DNA of 64,000 nt from NCBI GenBank assembly GCA_026826555.1, contig JAKSZT010053883.1:26655119-26719118 (forward strand). Direction: 5' to 3'. The stretch comes from Tolypeutes matacus. Lineage: Eukaryota; Chordata; Mammalia; Cingulata; Chlamyphoridae. A program made the position numbers and the translations under genes. Under the pieces are notes generated by a model. That model made no database searches, was not told the origin of the DNA, and saw only the letters and a program-made list of their open reading frames with translations. Positions 47,231 through 59,389 of the stretch are shown one piece after another; position 1 is the stretch's first letter, and every line of letters begins with the position of its first letter.

Positions 47231-47960
47231 ATGTGTAAAACATTGCTTCTAAGTATATATACTTCCCTCTGAGGGTTATTGTGAGGATTAAATAAGAAAA
47301 TAGGGATAAAATGCTCATCCAGGGCCTAGCATATCATTAGGTACTCAATACATGACACTGAAAGGTAATTCCTTGAAAATTTATTGAGCACTTACTATGG
47401 CCATGCCCTGTGAGAGATGGTGGTGATGCAGAGGTAAGTCCTCAGGTTGCTCGCCATGCAGTGAGGTCATAGAGGGCCTTAAATGACAGAGCAAGGAGTC
47501 TGGACTTAATTCTGCAAATAGTAGGGGGCCCTAGATGCTTCTGGAACAGAAGCATGACAGGAGCTTGGGAAGATAATTTAAAGTGCATTTAGAAGGGGCT
47601 GAGAGAGGGGACCTTCAGCCTCCAGCCTATGTAAGGTAGGCCTGGTCAGGGGGACATGAGTTGTCATTTCAGTTCACCCCTGTACAAGAGGGAGATGATG
47701 GCTCTCTGGGTGGGTGTCTCACCCCTGGGAAACCCACCTGCCTAAGCCAGTTCATTCCAGCTATAAACAGACTATAGGGGAGGCAAAAGGATAGGGATTT
47801 CCACTCATCTCTTTGCTCCATTTTAAACCCTTTTTCTGGCACCTCTGGGGTGAACTGCTAAGCCCATGTAAATTCAGCCAACAAAATTATCAGATATAGC
47901 CTCCTAGCTGATCTATCAGTTTCTACTCTTGTTCCCCAACAATCTTTTCTCTACACAGCA
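47231..47960. other. Decayed repeats, no gene
   Basis: About 47230-47350 is a MIR-like tail (ttattgtgaggattaaataa). About 47470-47600 is an old mammalian repeat. The remainder is undetermined. Confidence 0.5.
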
Positions 47961-47965
47961 GCCAG

Positions 47966-47977
<12 letters not shown>

Positions 47978-48006
<29 letters not shown>

Positions 48007-48170
48007 TATTTATTTATTCATTTATCCCCCCCCTTGCTGCTTGTGCTCGCTGGGTCAGCTAACCACGCCGTGCAGGCAGGCTTACCTTCACCAGGAGGCC
48101 CCGGGAACCGAACCCGGGGCCTCCCATATGGTAAACGGGAGCCCTACTGATTGAGCCACAGCCGCTTCCC
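47978..48170 (-). mobile_element. DAS-type SINE inside an L2
   Basis: Target duplication cagagggattttt at about 47963 and 48171. The flanks read as L2 (ctctacacagcagccagagg before, aacccctcagtggcttccca after). Confidence 0.9.
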
Positions 48171-48182
48171 CAGAGGGATTTT

Positions 48183-48480
48183 TTTGAAACATGAAATCAG
48201 CTCGTATCCGTTCTCTGCCGCAAACCCCTCAGTGGCTTCCCACTGCGGTGTCAATAAAAACCAAAGTGCCCGACACTGTCTATCTTGTCAGCCTCTGCCC
48301 ATCTCTCCAATCTCAGCTCATGCCATTCTTCTCTCACCACCTTCCAGCCCACTGGTCTCTTTTCAGTTCTCATTTTTACCGAGTTCTTTCCTGCCTCCAG
48401 GCCTGTGCCTGTGCTCTTCCTCCAGCTTTTCTAAGGCTCCATCCTCATCTTAAAGACTTCACCTTAAATGTCCACCACCC
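48183..48480 (+). repeat. L2 LINE fragment
   Basis: ctcagtggcttcccactgcg, caggcctgtgcctgtgctct and aagacttcaccttaaatgtc match the L2 3' region. Confidence 0.68.
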
Positions 48481-48989
48481 AACTTAGGTAGAGTCTTATT
48501 TCACAGGAATTAGGTTCTAAAGACAATATTTAAGGCAAGAAACACATCATCAAAGTTAGCATCGAAAATCCCTTAGCATACTATCATGCCGGAAGCCCAC
48601 CTGTCATCTCTCAGCAAGCCCAAATGGGCACGTGCTCCTCCATTGCTGGAAGAGATGGTTCTTAATCTCGAGCATCAGATCAACCAGTTGGCTTCCACTG
48701 AGAGGCCACATTGTGAGAAAAAGACAACTCTTATCATTAAGCAGTAGACTCACATTTACTATTATTCAGGGAGCTATGCAGGAATTGAGGCAACTGAAGG
48801 GAACTGCGAGTCATGCCCCAGTTGAATACACAGTTAGGAGGAACACACTACACCTCTTAAGTGGGGATTTTTAAAAACTATATATATTAAGACATTTATT
48901 ATAAGGAATTGGCTCATGCAATTGTAGAGGCTGGCAAATCCAAGTTCGAATTTGTACTGGAAATGCAGTAAGAGTGATGTTGAATTTTT

Positions 48990-49090
48990 TTTTTTTTTTT
49001 TTTTTTTTCTTTAGGAGGTACTGGGGATTGAACCCAGGCCTTATACATGGGAAGCAGGCGCTCAACCACTTGAGCTACATCTGCTCCCCA
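48990..49090 (-). mobile_element. tRNA-head SINE, short form
   Basis: Target duplication tgatgttgaattttt at 48975-48989 and 49091-49105. The poly-T is long. Confidence 0.88.
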
Positions 49091-49105
49091 TGATGTTGAA
49101 TTTTT

Positions 49106-50802
49106 GAGTCTGAATTCCTTAAGCTGGAAACTGGGAGAAGTGGAGGGTGTAGTCTCAAGGCAGGATTCCTTCTGATCTCTGGAAACTGAGATTCCTGCTG
49201 TTAAGATCTCTAAGTGGGGACTTTTAAGAAAACATTTTTTTTTCTCCCAAGCAGGTGTAGTTGTTAAATGAGCATATGATGAAATAGCGTCATTATATCA
49301 CCCTATTTGTTTCCTTAGCTGGACTTAACATATTCTGAAATGGTGCTGGGCATTTCTTCTCTCCTTCACGAGACTAGAAGCTGGGGAGGGTAAGGACCTT
49401 ACCTATCTTGCTACTGCTGTGTTCCCAGTACCTAGAACACTGCAGTCACAAGATCAAGGCACAGAAATGAGTGAAGGAATAATCTGAGGTCTCCTCTGGA
49501 CCAGGGCCTGTGCAGGGTGCTGGAAACACAAACCAGCTCTATGCTTGAGTGCTGCACCTCCAGGGACCTCTCTCTCTCTCCTTTCCACTCCTTTACACTC
49601 TCTACCTCCTTCAGCAGCTGGGCCCCTCCTCCTGATGCTAGGGGTTTCCTTCCTCCCAAGAAAATGCAAAGTGCTGATCTGCCCTTCCTTGGCTGCACCT
49701 GCAGCAGTGACTTCCACCATGGGTGGAGAAAATTAGCCCAGAGAAAAGTACTGAGAAGTGGGAAGTACTGGATTGGTTTGCATCCTTATTCCAAACCCTC
49801 TTCCTTTTCTCCCAACCCCAAGCTTGGTTGGGTTTGGGCAGTTAATGAGGCACCACATCCCTCAAAGTCTTTCAGTTTTGCCTCTGACATTAGTGCTCCA
49901 ATCTATCCATGTCTTCCTTCCTGCTGGGCCATGCCACCATTATCTCTGGCCTGGTAATGCCCTGTGACTGGTGTTCTTGCTTCCACCTTCACATAGTGGT
50001 TAGAATTGTCTTTCTAAAATGAAAATATGACTATGTTGTTCCTCAGCTTCAAGCCCTTTACTAGCATCCCAGTGCTCTAGGGATCAAGTTCAAACTCCTC
50101 AACACAGCTTATGTGATTCTATAGGATATGGTCCCTGTTTTACCGCCACACCCTCATCCCCTCTCTCGGTATTTTCCATCCATCCATTTTATCCATCATC
50201 ACTTCTTTCAGTTCCTCCAAAGACAATTCTCTTATCTTGGGCTTTGAAACATGCCTAATCATAATTTAATCAAGTGAAAGTGAAACCTCTGAATTTAATA
50301 CAATTTAATATGCTCAGAGAAACAGACCAGTTTACAAACACAATCCAATGTCTATTTTTGGAATTCATAAACAATACCAAACTGCCACACCCCTCTTAAA
50401 GAACTATCCATTACTGTATTGTAATTTTTCTCTTCATGTCTCCCTGCAAATCTGTTAGTTCCACAAGGATAGGGAGTAGTGTTTCTCCTACTTGCCAATG
50501 TGATCCAGAGCCTAGCACTGTGCTTGGCACAGAGTAGGTGTTTAGTGTCTTTTGAATGAAATAGTCTTGGAAGATGGGGGGATGCTCCTGAATCACAAGG
50601 GCATGGCAATATCTGGCCCTTCTCAGTTCTGAACAGCAGCCTAGATCCTGCAGTGGGGCATGCCAGTTCCAGACACACTGGTGAGCCCTAGGCAAGGGGA
50701 GCAGGAAGCCTCAATAGGTTACCAGCTCTGCTACTCAGTTGGGTGACCTTGGGTTAAGGTTGCCACACAAAATACAGGACACCCAGTGAAATATAAATTC
50801 AG
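49106..50802. other. Repeat-derived intergenic DNA
   Basis: L2-like text lies at about 49990-50235 and 50410-50570. It is split by a partial copy (50240-50395) of the repeat seen at 32973-33605. The 49240-49900 part has no recognised feature. Confidence 0.5.
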
Positions 50803-50891
50803 CAGGGGAGCAAATGTAGCTCAGTGGTTGAGCACCTGCTTCCCATGTATGCGGTCCCGGATTCAATCCCCTGTACCTCCTTAAAAAAAAA
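50803..50891 (+). mobile_element. tRNA-head SINE, short form
   Basis: ggggagcaaatgtagctcag, then cggattcaatcccctgtacc and poly-A. The flanks atataaattcag and atatgaattcag form an imperfect target duplication. Confidence 0.8.
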
Positions 50892-51199
50892 TCTACCCAT
50901 ATTTATCTATATATGAATTCAGATAAATGATGAATAACCTTATAGTGTAATTATATCCCATTAATATTTGGAATATTTTTATTCTTCAATATTTGTAGTT
51001 TATTTGAAATTAAAATTTTTTTTTATCTGCTTCCCTATTCATGCTTTTTATTTTATTTTTTTTTCAATATGCATTTTTTTTTATTAATGGTTTGCTTCAA
51101 TTAATATCAAACTGGATTTACAATTGTTTCTTTCAACAAATTTGTTGTTGGTGGCATGTTTACACTTTTGTTCCACTGCTTTACTAAAGTTAGTTTTGT

Positions 51200-51366
51200 T
51201 TTTTTGTTTTTTTTATTATGGGTAAAAATCAAAATTCTCACAATATATACAAACATTTGCAAAATGATATATAAATATATATGCATATATGTGTATTTGC
51301 TTACAAAAATGTTTATATATATATATATATACATATATTTTAAGAGGTGCTTAGATTACCTGAAAT
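51200..51366 (-). mobile_element. Third copy of the AT-rich LINE-type 3' end
   Basis: From atgggtaaaaatcaaaattc to tattttaagaggtgcttaga it is almost identical to 13525-13665, but it is far shorter (strongly 5' truncated). Confidence 0.7.
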
Positions 51367-51699
51367 TAAATTTTAACTGGCATCTTGCATTTTACTCGTT
51401 AATTCTGGGAACCCTACCCTGGCACTGGATGACCCTGGGCAAGTCCTTGTCCTTCTCTGGATTTGTTTTTCCTCATCTGTGAAATGGGGACTTGCCGCAG
51501 GAACTCCTCAGGCAGGACACCCCACCCTGGGCTGTCCCTCCACCCCGAGGAGTTTTGTGGGAAGCGCGCTGGTCTCGGAAGAGTCTCGTCGAGTAAATAT
51601 GAGCAACACCCTTTCCTTAGGAACCCAGTTTCCTCATCTGTGACTCGGACTGTCAGGAATGGAAATGATACTCTAAATTTCTCGTCTAAATTTCTGCCT

Positions 51700-52160
51700 C
51701 GCCAGAGTTAGCACTGCACGCCGGCTCTCTGAATTCCCCAGCACTTCGCCCAGCCACATCAGCCGCGAACTCCGGTGTTGTGACGTCACTTCCGTTTCCA
51801 CGGTCCTCTTAGTCTTCGAGCCTTACGAGCCTTACGCTCTCACGCCCTCTGCCGGCTCGGAGGTGGGGCCGACTTTACCAAGGCGACAGTGAGAAGAGAT
51901 GGCGGAGCCCATTGGTTGAAAGACGGAGAGACGCGCCTTGCCTCGCCAGCCTCCACCAATTGCAAATCGAGCCTTCGCCGAGGGAGGGGCTCTCACGGGA
52001 AAGAGGTCAGCCCGGGACAGAGGTGGCGTACGACCGAGCGACCTGGTCCCTGCGGTGCTACAAAGGCCGGAAGTAATACCGAAAGGGGGCTCATTGTTCA
52101 TCGGCTGCTTCCGCTTCCCCCTAAAAAGTAGGAGGATGCTAGAGTAAAAGAACCTTGTAG
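51700..52160. promoter_or_regulatory. Promoter-like CpG patch without an assigned gene
   Basis: CpG-rich in an otherwise CpG-poor stretch. It holds a perfect CRE palindrome TGACGTCA (51781-51788) overlapping an ETS-like ACTTCCG, a YY1-like GATGGCGG (51898-51905), an inverted CCAAT (51911-51915), a CCAAT (51956-51960) and a second ETS-like CCGGAAGT (52067-52074). These are typical TATA-less promoter parts. It lies 7.9 kb past the AZIN2 end. No conserved coding exon was found next to it, so a non-coding RNA or a distal promoter is possible. Confidence 0.6.
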
Positions 52161-52429
52161 GGTGTTCGGACCTCTGGGGACTCGTCGCCAGCTTCATCTT
52201 CACCCATTTCATACCCGAGAGATGACACCTGCTGAGTTCGCGCAGGAAGACAGGGGCTTTGAACGAGTTTTTTGAGTTCCAGGCCAGGGAGCGTTCTTTT
52301 TTATAGTAATAAAGAGTACCTACTGTGTGCCAGCTCTTTGTCTTACACTTGCGTTATTTCATTTAATTCTCACAAGCCTGTGAAATGAATATTATCACAC
52401 GGATTCCGACTCCTGATGCCTGTTTGGAC

Positions 52430-52615
52430 TCCTAGTTCTGCCAGTTATTAGCTGTGTATTCTAGGCAAGTTACTCTTTGTGTCACAATTTCTGCATCTGT
52501 AAAATGGGATAATAATAGTATCTACCTCACACCATTGTTCTAAGGATGAAATAAGCAAATATATATAAAGCTCTCTGAACATGGTAACCATAGTAACCAT
52601 TTAATAAAGTATTTC
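52430..52615 (+). repeat. MIR SINE
   Basis: tagttctgccagttattagc, ggcaagttactctttgtgtc and catctgtaaaatgggataat. Confidence 0.8.
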
Positions 52616-53396
52616 CATTTGCAGATTAGGAAACAGGCTTGAATATGAAGTACCTTGCCTAGAACAGAAAGTAACTAATGGAGGCAGTTTGGCAAGCATC
52701 TTTGTCTCATCTGGAGGAATCTCTCAAATCACTGTACCACCCAATCCTCTTCCAGTGCTTGGAGGAAGCCTGTGGTGACCAAAATTGCCTTTATTACAAC
52801 GTACTTATTTATTTAGTAGGACCCCATTACCCTGGTGAAAATGATGAGGCTTCCTAAACCAGGGACAAGGCTTCTGGGAGAGGTCAAGATGGGTGATTCC
52901 AGGACCCACCTCCTGATATATATAGAAATCAGCAGAAGTGAACTTGTGAACATGTTCAATTTGAGATCCTATGAGACATCCAAGTGGAGATCATTGTGAT
53001 TTGCTGTGGTAAGTGCTGTGTCCGTGGGAAGAACGGGGGTCTGAGGGAGGACTGTTTAGAGACATAACTGCCTGCTTTGTCGAGTTAGGACAGGCTTTGT
53101 GGAGGCAGCAGGCCTTAATGAGTAAGAGTTGACCTGGTGGAAAAGTGTGGGGAGGTTGAGAGAAGCATTCTGGACCAGGAGAAAGGCATGTATAAGGGAA
53201 TAGTGGTATGATAATTCTAAGTCCTTTTCATGGGGATTGGAGTACAGGCTGGAAAATGAGATTGAAATGGAAATTGGAGTCAAATCATGAAGGATTATAT
53301 TTGGAAAGTATCAGGATGAAAACCTCAGAAGTATCCAGGAAGGGGAGAAAGGAGTTCAGCCTTGCATTTTCGATGGCTCGCCAGGAGACAGTAGAG

Positions 53397-53930
53397 TGTG
53401 GTAGACAGTCTCTAAGATGGCCCCCAGTGATCCCTGCTCCCTGTATTCACATTGTGGAGATATCCTCTTCCCTTGAGTTGGACTGAACTTCCAGATTCTA
53501 TTATAATGAAGAGAAGTCATCAGAAGTTATAGGTTGTCATTCTGAGATTTGCTCAGAAAAAGTCTGTGGGTACCCTACTCCCCTACCCCCATTTGTTCTA
53601 AGGGAAGCCAGCTGCCATAGTGAGAGGTGTGCTATGGAGAAGGTTATCAAGGAACTAATGTTTCTAACCAATAGCCACTGAGGTCCTGAGGCCTGTCAAC
53701 AGCCACGTGAATGATCTTAGAAGTGGCCCCTCCCCCAGGGGAGCCTTGAGATGACTGTAGCCCCAGCCAGCACCTGATTGCCACCTTGTAAAAGACCCTG
53801 AGTCAGAGGCCCAGCTCAGCCATGCCCAGATTACAGACTCACTGAAACTGTGAGATAATAAATGTTTGTGGTTTTAAGTTTTAACTGATTTTAAGGTAAG
53901 TGCAATAGATAATATAGAGGGATTAGAGAC
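53397..53930 (+). mobile_element. MLT1-type LTR (ancient MaLR endogenous retrovirus relic)
   Basis: ctctaagatggcccccagtg, gggaagccagctgccatagt, caacagccacgtgaatgatc and actgtgagataataaatgtt follow MLT1 order. Only LTR sequence is seen; there is no internal gene. It is an old, inert copy. Confidence 0.72.
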
Positions 53931-54429
53931 AGAGAGAAAAGGAGATTAGGAGGAGACCATTGTTACAGGCCAGGGAAAAGATAATGAAAACCTGTAGGGA
54001 TGAAGATCAGAGAACAAATTTGAAATATGTCAAGGTTTAGAATGGAAGGTATTTGACAATGGAGTTGGATGTGGGAATGGAGAAGGCAGAAGAGAGAACA
54101 AGGCCAGTATTTGGTAATGCGTGGCATGATATTTTCTATAACCTCCAGCCTGCAGGGACCTGGGGATGAGTTTAAAAAGCAGCTTGGCAATTTCTGGCAA
54201 CGAGATAGATCTTCATGGTGCTTGTGTCCTGGTTGTGAGAGAGAAACAATAAGATTTTTAGCATCTGGCTGTCACTCTTTCTGACATTATCTCTGCTTTA
54301 TCAGTATACAAAGAAGTAATTCTTCCAACATCTGTCCTCTCAGTTTCTTGACCTCCTTCAAAAATCTTGTCCTTTATCCATTATTATCCATTTTGCATTA
54401 CTTCTCTCTCCATTAATATCTTCTCTTCC

Positions 54430-54790
54430 TTACCCAGCTATATTAGTCAGGATAGGCTAGGTGATGCCACAGTAACAAAAAATCCCAAAATTTCACTGGC
54501 TTACACTTTAAGCCTTAAAGCAATGAGGGTTTATTTTATGCTTCTACTATTGTGGGTTGACAGGGTTTCAGCTTATCATAGTCCTTCAAAGGCTCAGGCT
54601 GATGGAACAGCCATCATCTCAAATAAAGCTAGTCACGATGCCAGAGAGAAAAGAAAACTCTGGAGGGCCTCAGTGGAAATTCAATGCTTTTTCTAGGATC
54701 TGCTATCATCAAGAACTAGTCACGTGGCCACACCCAGCCTCAGGGAAGTACATTTCTACCCAATGTCTAGAAGTCGGGTGGAGGAATGGG
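54430..54790. repeat. Ancient mammalian interspersed repeat
   Basis: tattagtcaggataggctag and atgccacagtaacaaaaaat, followed by aatttcactggcttacactt, form a widespread old mammalian repeat. I do not assign the family. Confidence 0.45.
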
Positions 54791-55620
54791 GTTGAAGGAA
54801 CGGAATTTTGTGAACAGCACTAAAGGCTCCCACACCAACTTAAATTCCATGATCAATCTTTATAATCATCTCCTTGCATTCATGCTCAACTCCTTTGACT
54901 TGCTCTCACTTGTCTGTCTTAGCAAAACCACAACCCTGGTTAATTACTACTCTTTGCCTACATCTATGCATTTGAAAGTGCTGGCCTTCTCAGAGTTGCT
55001 GCCAGCCTCCCAGGGCAGGATCTCCAGCCTATCCTAGATTGAAGTTCCTGGCTTTCATATTTCAGAAATGGGGTTTAGGTATGAGCCAGAGCATTCAGAG
55101 AAGGCTTTCTTGATGGAGGACAAAAACATTTATTTATTGAGCCCCTACTATGAACTATTTGTGTGAGCAGATAACATGGACTGTACCTTAAAGATTGGGG
55201 AGAAGTTGATTCTTTGTTTACCAGAAAGGGGCAGATGTTTGGGGTGGGATGGTGAGGACAGCTGCACAAAGGCGCGCTTATGGGAATAGCTTTAGTGTGG
55301 GAAGAAAACGATGGTGGTGTTGATGTTTAGGTTCATGTGAACAACCATCAAGGTGCATGGCCTCTGCCTCCTAAGCATCTTTTTTTTTTTTTTAGACAAT
55401 TTACTGAAGTACATCATTCATACATTAACATACATAAACTATAAGAGTTCAGTAAACATTGTGAACTTACAAAACAAACATGCATAATATACAGGGCTCC
55501 CACACATCATCCCCCCACAAACACCCTGCATTGTTGTGAAACATTTGTTAACAAATTATGAAAAAGCATCATCAAAGTTCTATTACTAACTATAGTCCAT
55601 ATCTTACTCCCCTATACATT
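54791..55620. other. Intergenic, largely undetermined
   Basis: About 55380-55615 starts with poly-T and an AT-rich block (gcataatatacagggctccc) and looks like a LINE 3' fragment in minus orientation. Nothing else is supported. Confidence 0.4.
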
Positions 55621-55621
55621 T

Positions 55622-56053
55622 TTTTAAGGATTTATTTATTTACTTTTATCCATTTTTACCCCCTGCCCCATTTTTGCTCTTTCTGTGTCCATTCACTGGG
55701 CAACTCTCTGTGTCCATTTCCTGTCCTCTCTTCTCATCCTTCTCCTTCTGTCTTCACTGGGATTCGATCCTCAGAACCTCTGATATGGGAGAGAGGCGTC
55801 CTACTACCTGTGCCACCTTAGTTCCTGGTTTTTTGGTGCGTCTCGTCTTGGCTCTCCCTTGTGTCACTCTCCTGTTACGTCATCATCTTGCTGCATGGCT
55901 TGCAGGGCCTGGTGGTGCACCTGCACACAGGGCCTGGTGGCCTGCATGCCTTCTACATTTTTTTAAATTTTTACCAGGAGGTCCCAGGGATCAAACCCAG
56001 GTCCCTCCATATGGGAGACGGACGCCCAGCCATTTGAGCCACATCTGTCCCCC
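55622..56053 (-). mobile_element. Composite SINE with two tRNA-like units
   Basis: This is the reverse counterpart of the composite at 25031-25482. A tRNA-like unit near 55755-55830 and another near 55975-56053 are joined by linker text with cgtcatcatcttgctgcatg. The target duplication is not clear. Confidence 0.75.
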
Positions 56054-56289
56054 TGCTATATCTCTTAAGGTTGACCAAAGATACCTAGAGTTACAGTCAT
56101 TTCCCATATAGGATGGTCATATAATAAATCAGGCTTATTTATCACCAGCATTCTAAAAACCAGATGTAGGGAGAAAAATTAGGTCTAGGGACACATGCAT
56201 GGTTTCTAATATAGCGAATGTTTAGCCTACCCTGATTAACACAAAATCAGGACAGCGAGAATATTCACACCTAAGTATCTCTTGAATTC

Positions 56290-56510
56290 AGTGCTTCTCA
56301 ATATCCCTGCTGTCACTACCAAAGTCCCAGCCAACATCACCTCTTATCTCTTCTTTGGATTGCTTTAATTGCTTTCTAACCAATCTCCCCAACACCATTC
56401 TCAACTTCTATCCAGTCCATTCTCTAAATGGAAGTGAGGGCGATCTTCTTAAAATGAAAATTTGATCATGTTACTTCCTGGATTGAATCTCTTCAGGGGC
56501 TGCCTGCTTT
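56290..56510 (+). repeat. L2 LINE fragment
   Basis: ctttctaaccaatctcccca, tggaagtgagggcgatcttc and aatttgatcatgttacttcc match L2. Confidence 0.62.
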
Positions 56511-57414
56511 TAAGGATAGAGACAGGACTCTTTAGCCACACCTATGCTGCCCCAGGGGTCTAAGTGTGTGCCATCCAATATTGTAGCCACTGGCCTCATG
56601 TGGCTATAGAGCACTTGAAATGTGGCTAGTCTGATTTGAGATGTGCTATAAGTGTAAAATAAACACCAGATTTCAAAGCTGTGGTTCAAAGAAAAGAATA
56701 TAAAATATCTCAATTATTTTAAAATATTGACTACATACTAAATGATACTAATTTATACTAAATGATAATTTGTTGAAGCATTCAGAATTGATTTTCTCAC
56801 AATTGTGAAAATGACAAGTTCAAAATAAAAGCCTCTACAGGTCAAGCTTTAAAAAAAAAAAATAAATATAATGATAATTTGTGTATATATTAGGTTAAAT
56901 AAAATATATTATTAAAATTAGTTTCACTCATTTTTTAACTTGGCTACTGGAAAATCTAAAATTACAAATGTGGATCCCATTGTACTTCTATTGGACCACA
57001 CTGACCAAACCCTGTATACCCTGCCAGCTTCATCTCTCTCCCCTCTATTATTTTTTTCATTGCAAGCAACAGAAACTGACTTGGAGGGGAAATGGAAATT
57101 AAAATTTTGGGGAATTGATTAGAAGGACCTTGAGAATCAAAGGAATTATTGGTAGACCTAGTCTCAGAAGGGCTGGAGCCAGGGCAACTCTGGGGGCTGC
57201 AGCAGCAGCAGTTCACAGACATTTACATGACTCAGCTCAATTTCTGGGGAATTTCTAATTCCGAGGAAGAGAGAATCTGATTAGCTCAGTTTGATCAGGT
57301 ATATCTACTCCTTGGTCAATCCACTATGGCTATGAGCTGCCCACTGCACCCTTCCCACTCCCTAGCCTCCAGCCACTATGTTTCTAAAAGCTAGCATGAG
57401 CTCTCTAACTTCTA

Positions 57415-57605
57415 GGGATCAACAAATATTTTCTATCTAGGGCCAGATAGTAAATATTTTTGAGCTATAGGGTCTCTGTTGTAACTAAATTCTACTGTGT
57501 AACATGAAAGCAGTCAGAGACAATACATAAGTGAATGGACATGACTGTATTCCAATAAAACTATTTACAAAACCAGGAGATAAGCAATAGTTTGCTGATC
57601 CCTAC
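57415..57605 (-). mobile_element. MER5A (non-autonomous hAT DNA transposon)
   Basis: ctatctagggccagatagta, tattccaataaaactattta and atagtttgctgatcccta are reverse MER5A text over the expected length. Confidence 0.82.
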
Positions 57606-57905
57606 ACTGTACCTTCTGTTCTCTCTGCCCGGAATGTTCTCCTTCCTTTCAGCAAACTCCTATTCATCCTTCAGGTCTCCATTGAGGTGCCATTGCTTGG
57701 AAGCTCTCCCTAACCTTCCTCCCCTGGCTAGTTAGTTGCCCCTTTCTTTTCTATGCCTCCACAGTAAACACCATGCAAGCACCTCTCACGCTGTTGTTAT
57801 TGTTCTGTTCTACCCACTAAATTACTAGTTCTGGGCCTCATTTGTTGTTATAAACCCAGCACCTGGCATGCCTGGCACATGGTGGGCACTTGGGTACCAT
57901 TGGGT
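57606..57905 (+). repeat. L2 LINE 3' region
   Basis: ttctctctgcccggaatgtt, ttcatccttcaggtctccat and acctggcatgcctggcacat are typical. Confidence 0.75.
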
Positions 57906-58399
57906 GAGTGGAAGAAGCCGTGAACCATGTGTCTAGCAATCAGAGCAGACATCCTGATATCTTAGGACAGTAGTGAGAATTCTTGGGTTTTGTGTTACCT
58001 GTGTGAGAACCTCCTCCTCATCTTGTTGCCCCTCTGAAACCCAGAACTCAGGCAGCAGTTCAGGGAGAGGGGAAGCTGTGTGTTGGGAAGGGTTCTAGGG
58101 CCCCAGAAGTTTCCATGCAATCCCAGCCTTGCCTGTCTCCTCAAGAACCACTAAACAAGTTGAAACTCTGACCCCAGGAAAGCACAGATGATGTGAACAT
58201 TTTAAATTATGAAAAGTGGAAAATTCTAAGGACCAAAAGCCCTGGGTAATGTGATAAGCCACACTCCAACTGTGGTGAAACCAGAGCTGCTCTCAGCCAC
58301 TCCTTGGAAATGGACTTCCTGTTCCTTGGTAACTTTCCCTGTGGAGGCCCCATAAGACCTGGGGGGTTCTAGGGAGGCAGGGGTGGCAGCAAGTGGCCA

Positions 58400-58930
58400 A
58401 GGATTGTCTCGGTCCATAGTCAGTTAGGGCTGCAGTTACAGGGGCTGCAGGGTGGCCCGACCTTGACCTGAGGGGTAGGTTAGTAAAGTCCAACAAAACT
58501 TGAACGAGAGCAAGGGAGACTCTGAGGCACGTGATGTGGTTGTGCCTCTGGGGGACTTTATCCAGGAGTGAGCGCATCATCCGCTATTACCTCAAGAGGG
58601 TAAGGAGAGTTTCTCCTCTCAACTCAAGGGTCAAATGTCACACCTTCGGGCAACAGCATAGACATAAGGCTTCTCCTGAGCGCTGTGCAGAGACTACAGA
58701 AGTGTAGTGCGGTCTTGACCGACCTACCTTGGCCCCTCATGGGGGTGGCGGGCTGGGGCGGGTGACCCGGGACCACCGGCGGCACGTCTTCCATAAGATG
58801 CAACTGACGATCAGCAGCGTGGATGAGGAGAGCAGGGCCGGGATGGTGATCACCACAGCTGGCAAGCCGCCGACGTCTGGCCAAAGGGATGGGGGTTCAG
58901 GGCAGGGGCAGCGGCCTGCTCCCATGGGGT
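58400..58930. other. GC-rich patch with exon-like signals, unidentified
   Basis: No known protein is recognised. On the minus strand, 58728-58876 has an acceptor (ccctttggccag) and a strong donor (CCAAG|gtaggt). One frame there encodes a 20-residue hydrophobic segment followed by WKTCRRW and a stop. On the plus strand, 58566-58599 is bounded by tttatccag and gtaagg, and a frame at about 58770-58880 is also open and polar. The strands give conflicting readings, so no CDS is called. Confidence 0.35.
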
Positions 58931-59389
58931 AGGCTGTGTCCTGCCCTCAGCAACCATTGCACACACAAGCTCATGGTCCCAGGCCTGGGTGCAGGGCAAG
59001 GGCAGCCTTAGAGGCAAAGATGGGGTTCAGCTCCAAGTGACCTTAATGCTGTGTGGAAATGATTCTTTCCCGCCAGTGTTTGACGCTTGGAAGGTGCTTG
59101 GTACATGTTTGGAGAATAGAAGGGAAGGCAGTGATAGTGATAACAGCAGGTGCTTTTCATGCCTTGTCTTATTTAACCTGCAAGGTACCTCTGTATTATC
59201 ATCTGCTGGCGGGACTGGCTTGTCTGAGATTAGAAAGAAGTTCAGAGGCAGGATTTGAACCCAGGTCTGTGTGCTGCCAGAGCCTTCATGCTATCCAGGT
59301 GCTTCCTAGCAAGTGTGTCCTAAACACTTCCTGTGTGTCAGGCATGTGGCCCTGCCCCCTAGGACATCATAGTCTCATAAATCCTATCA

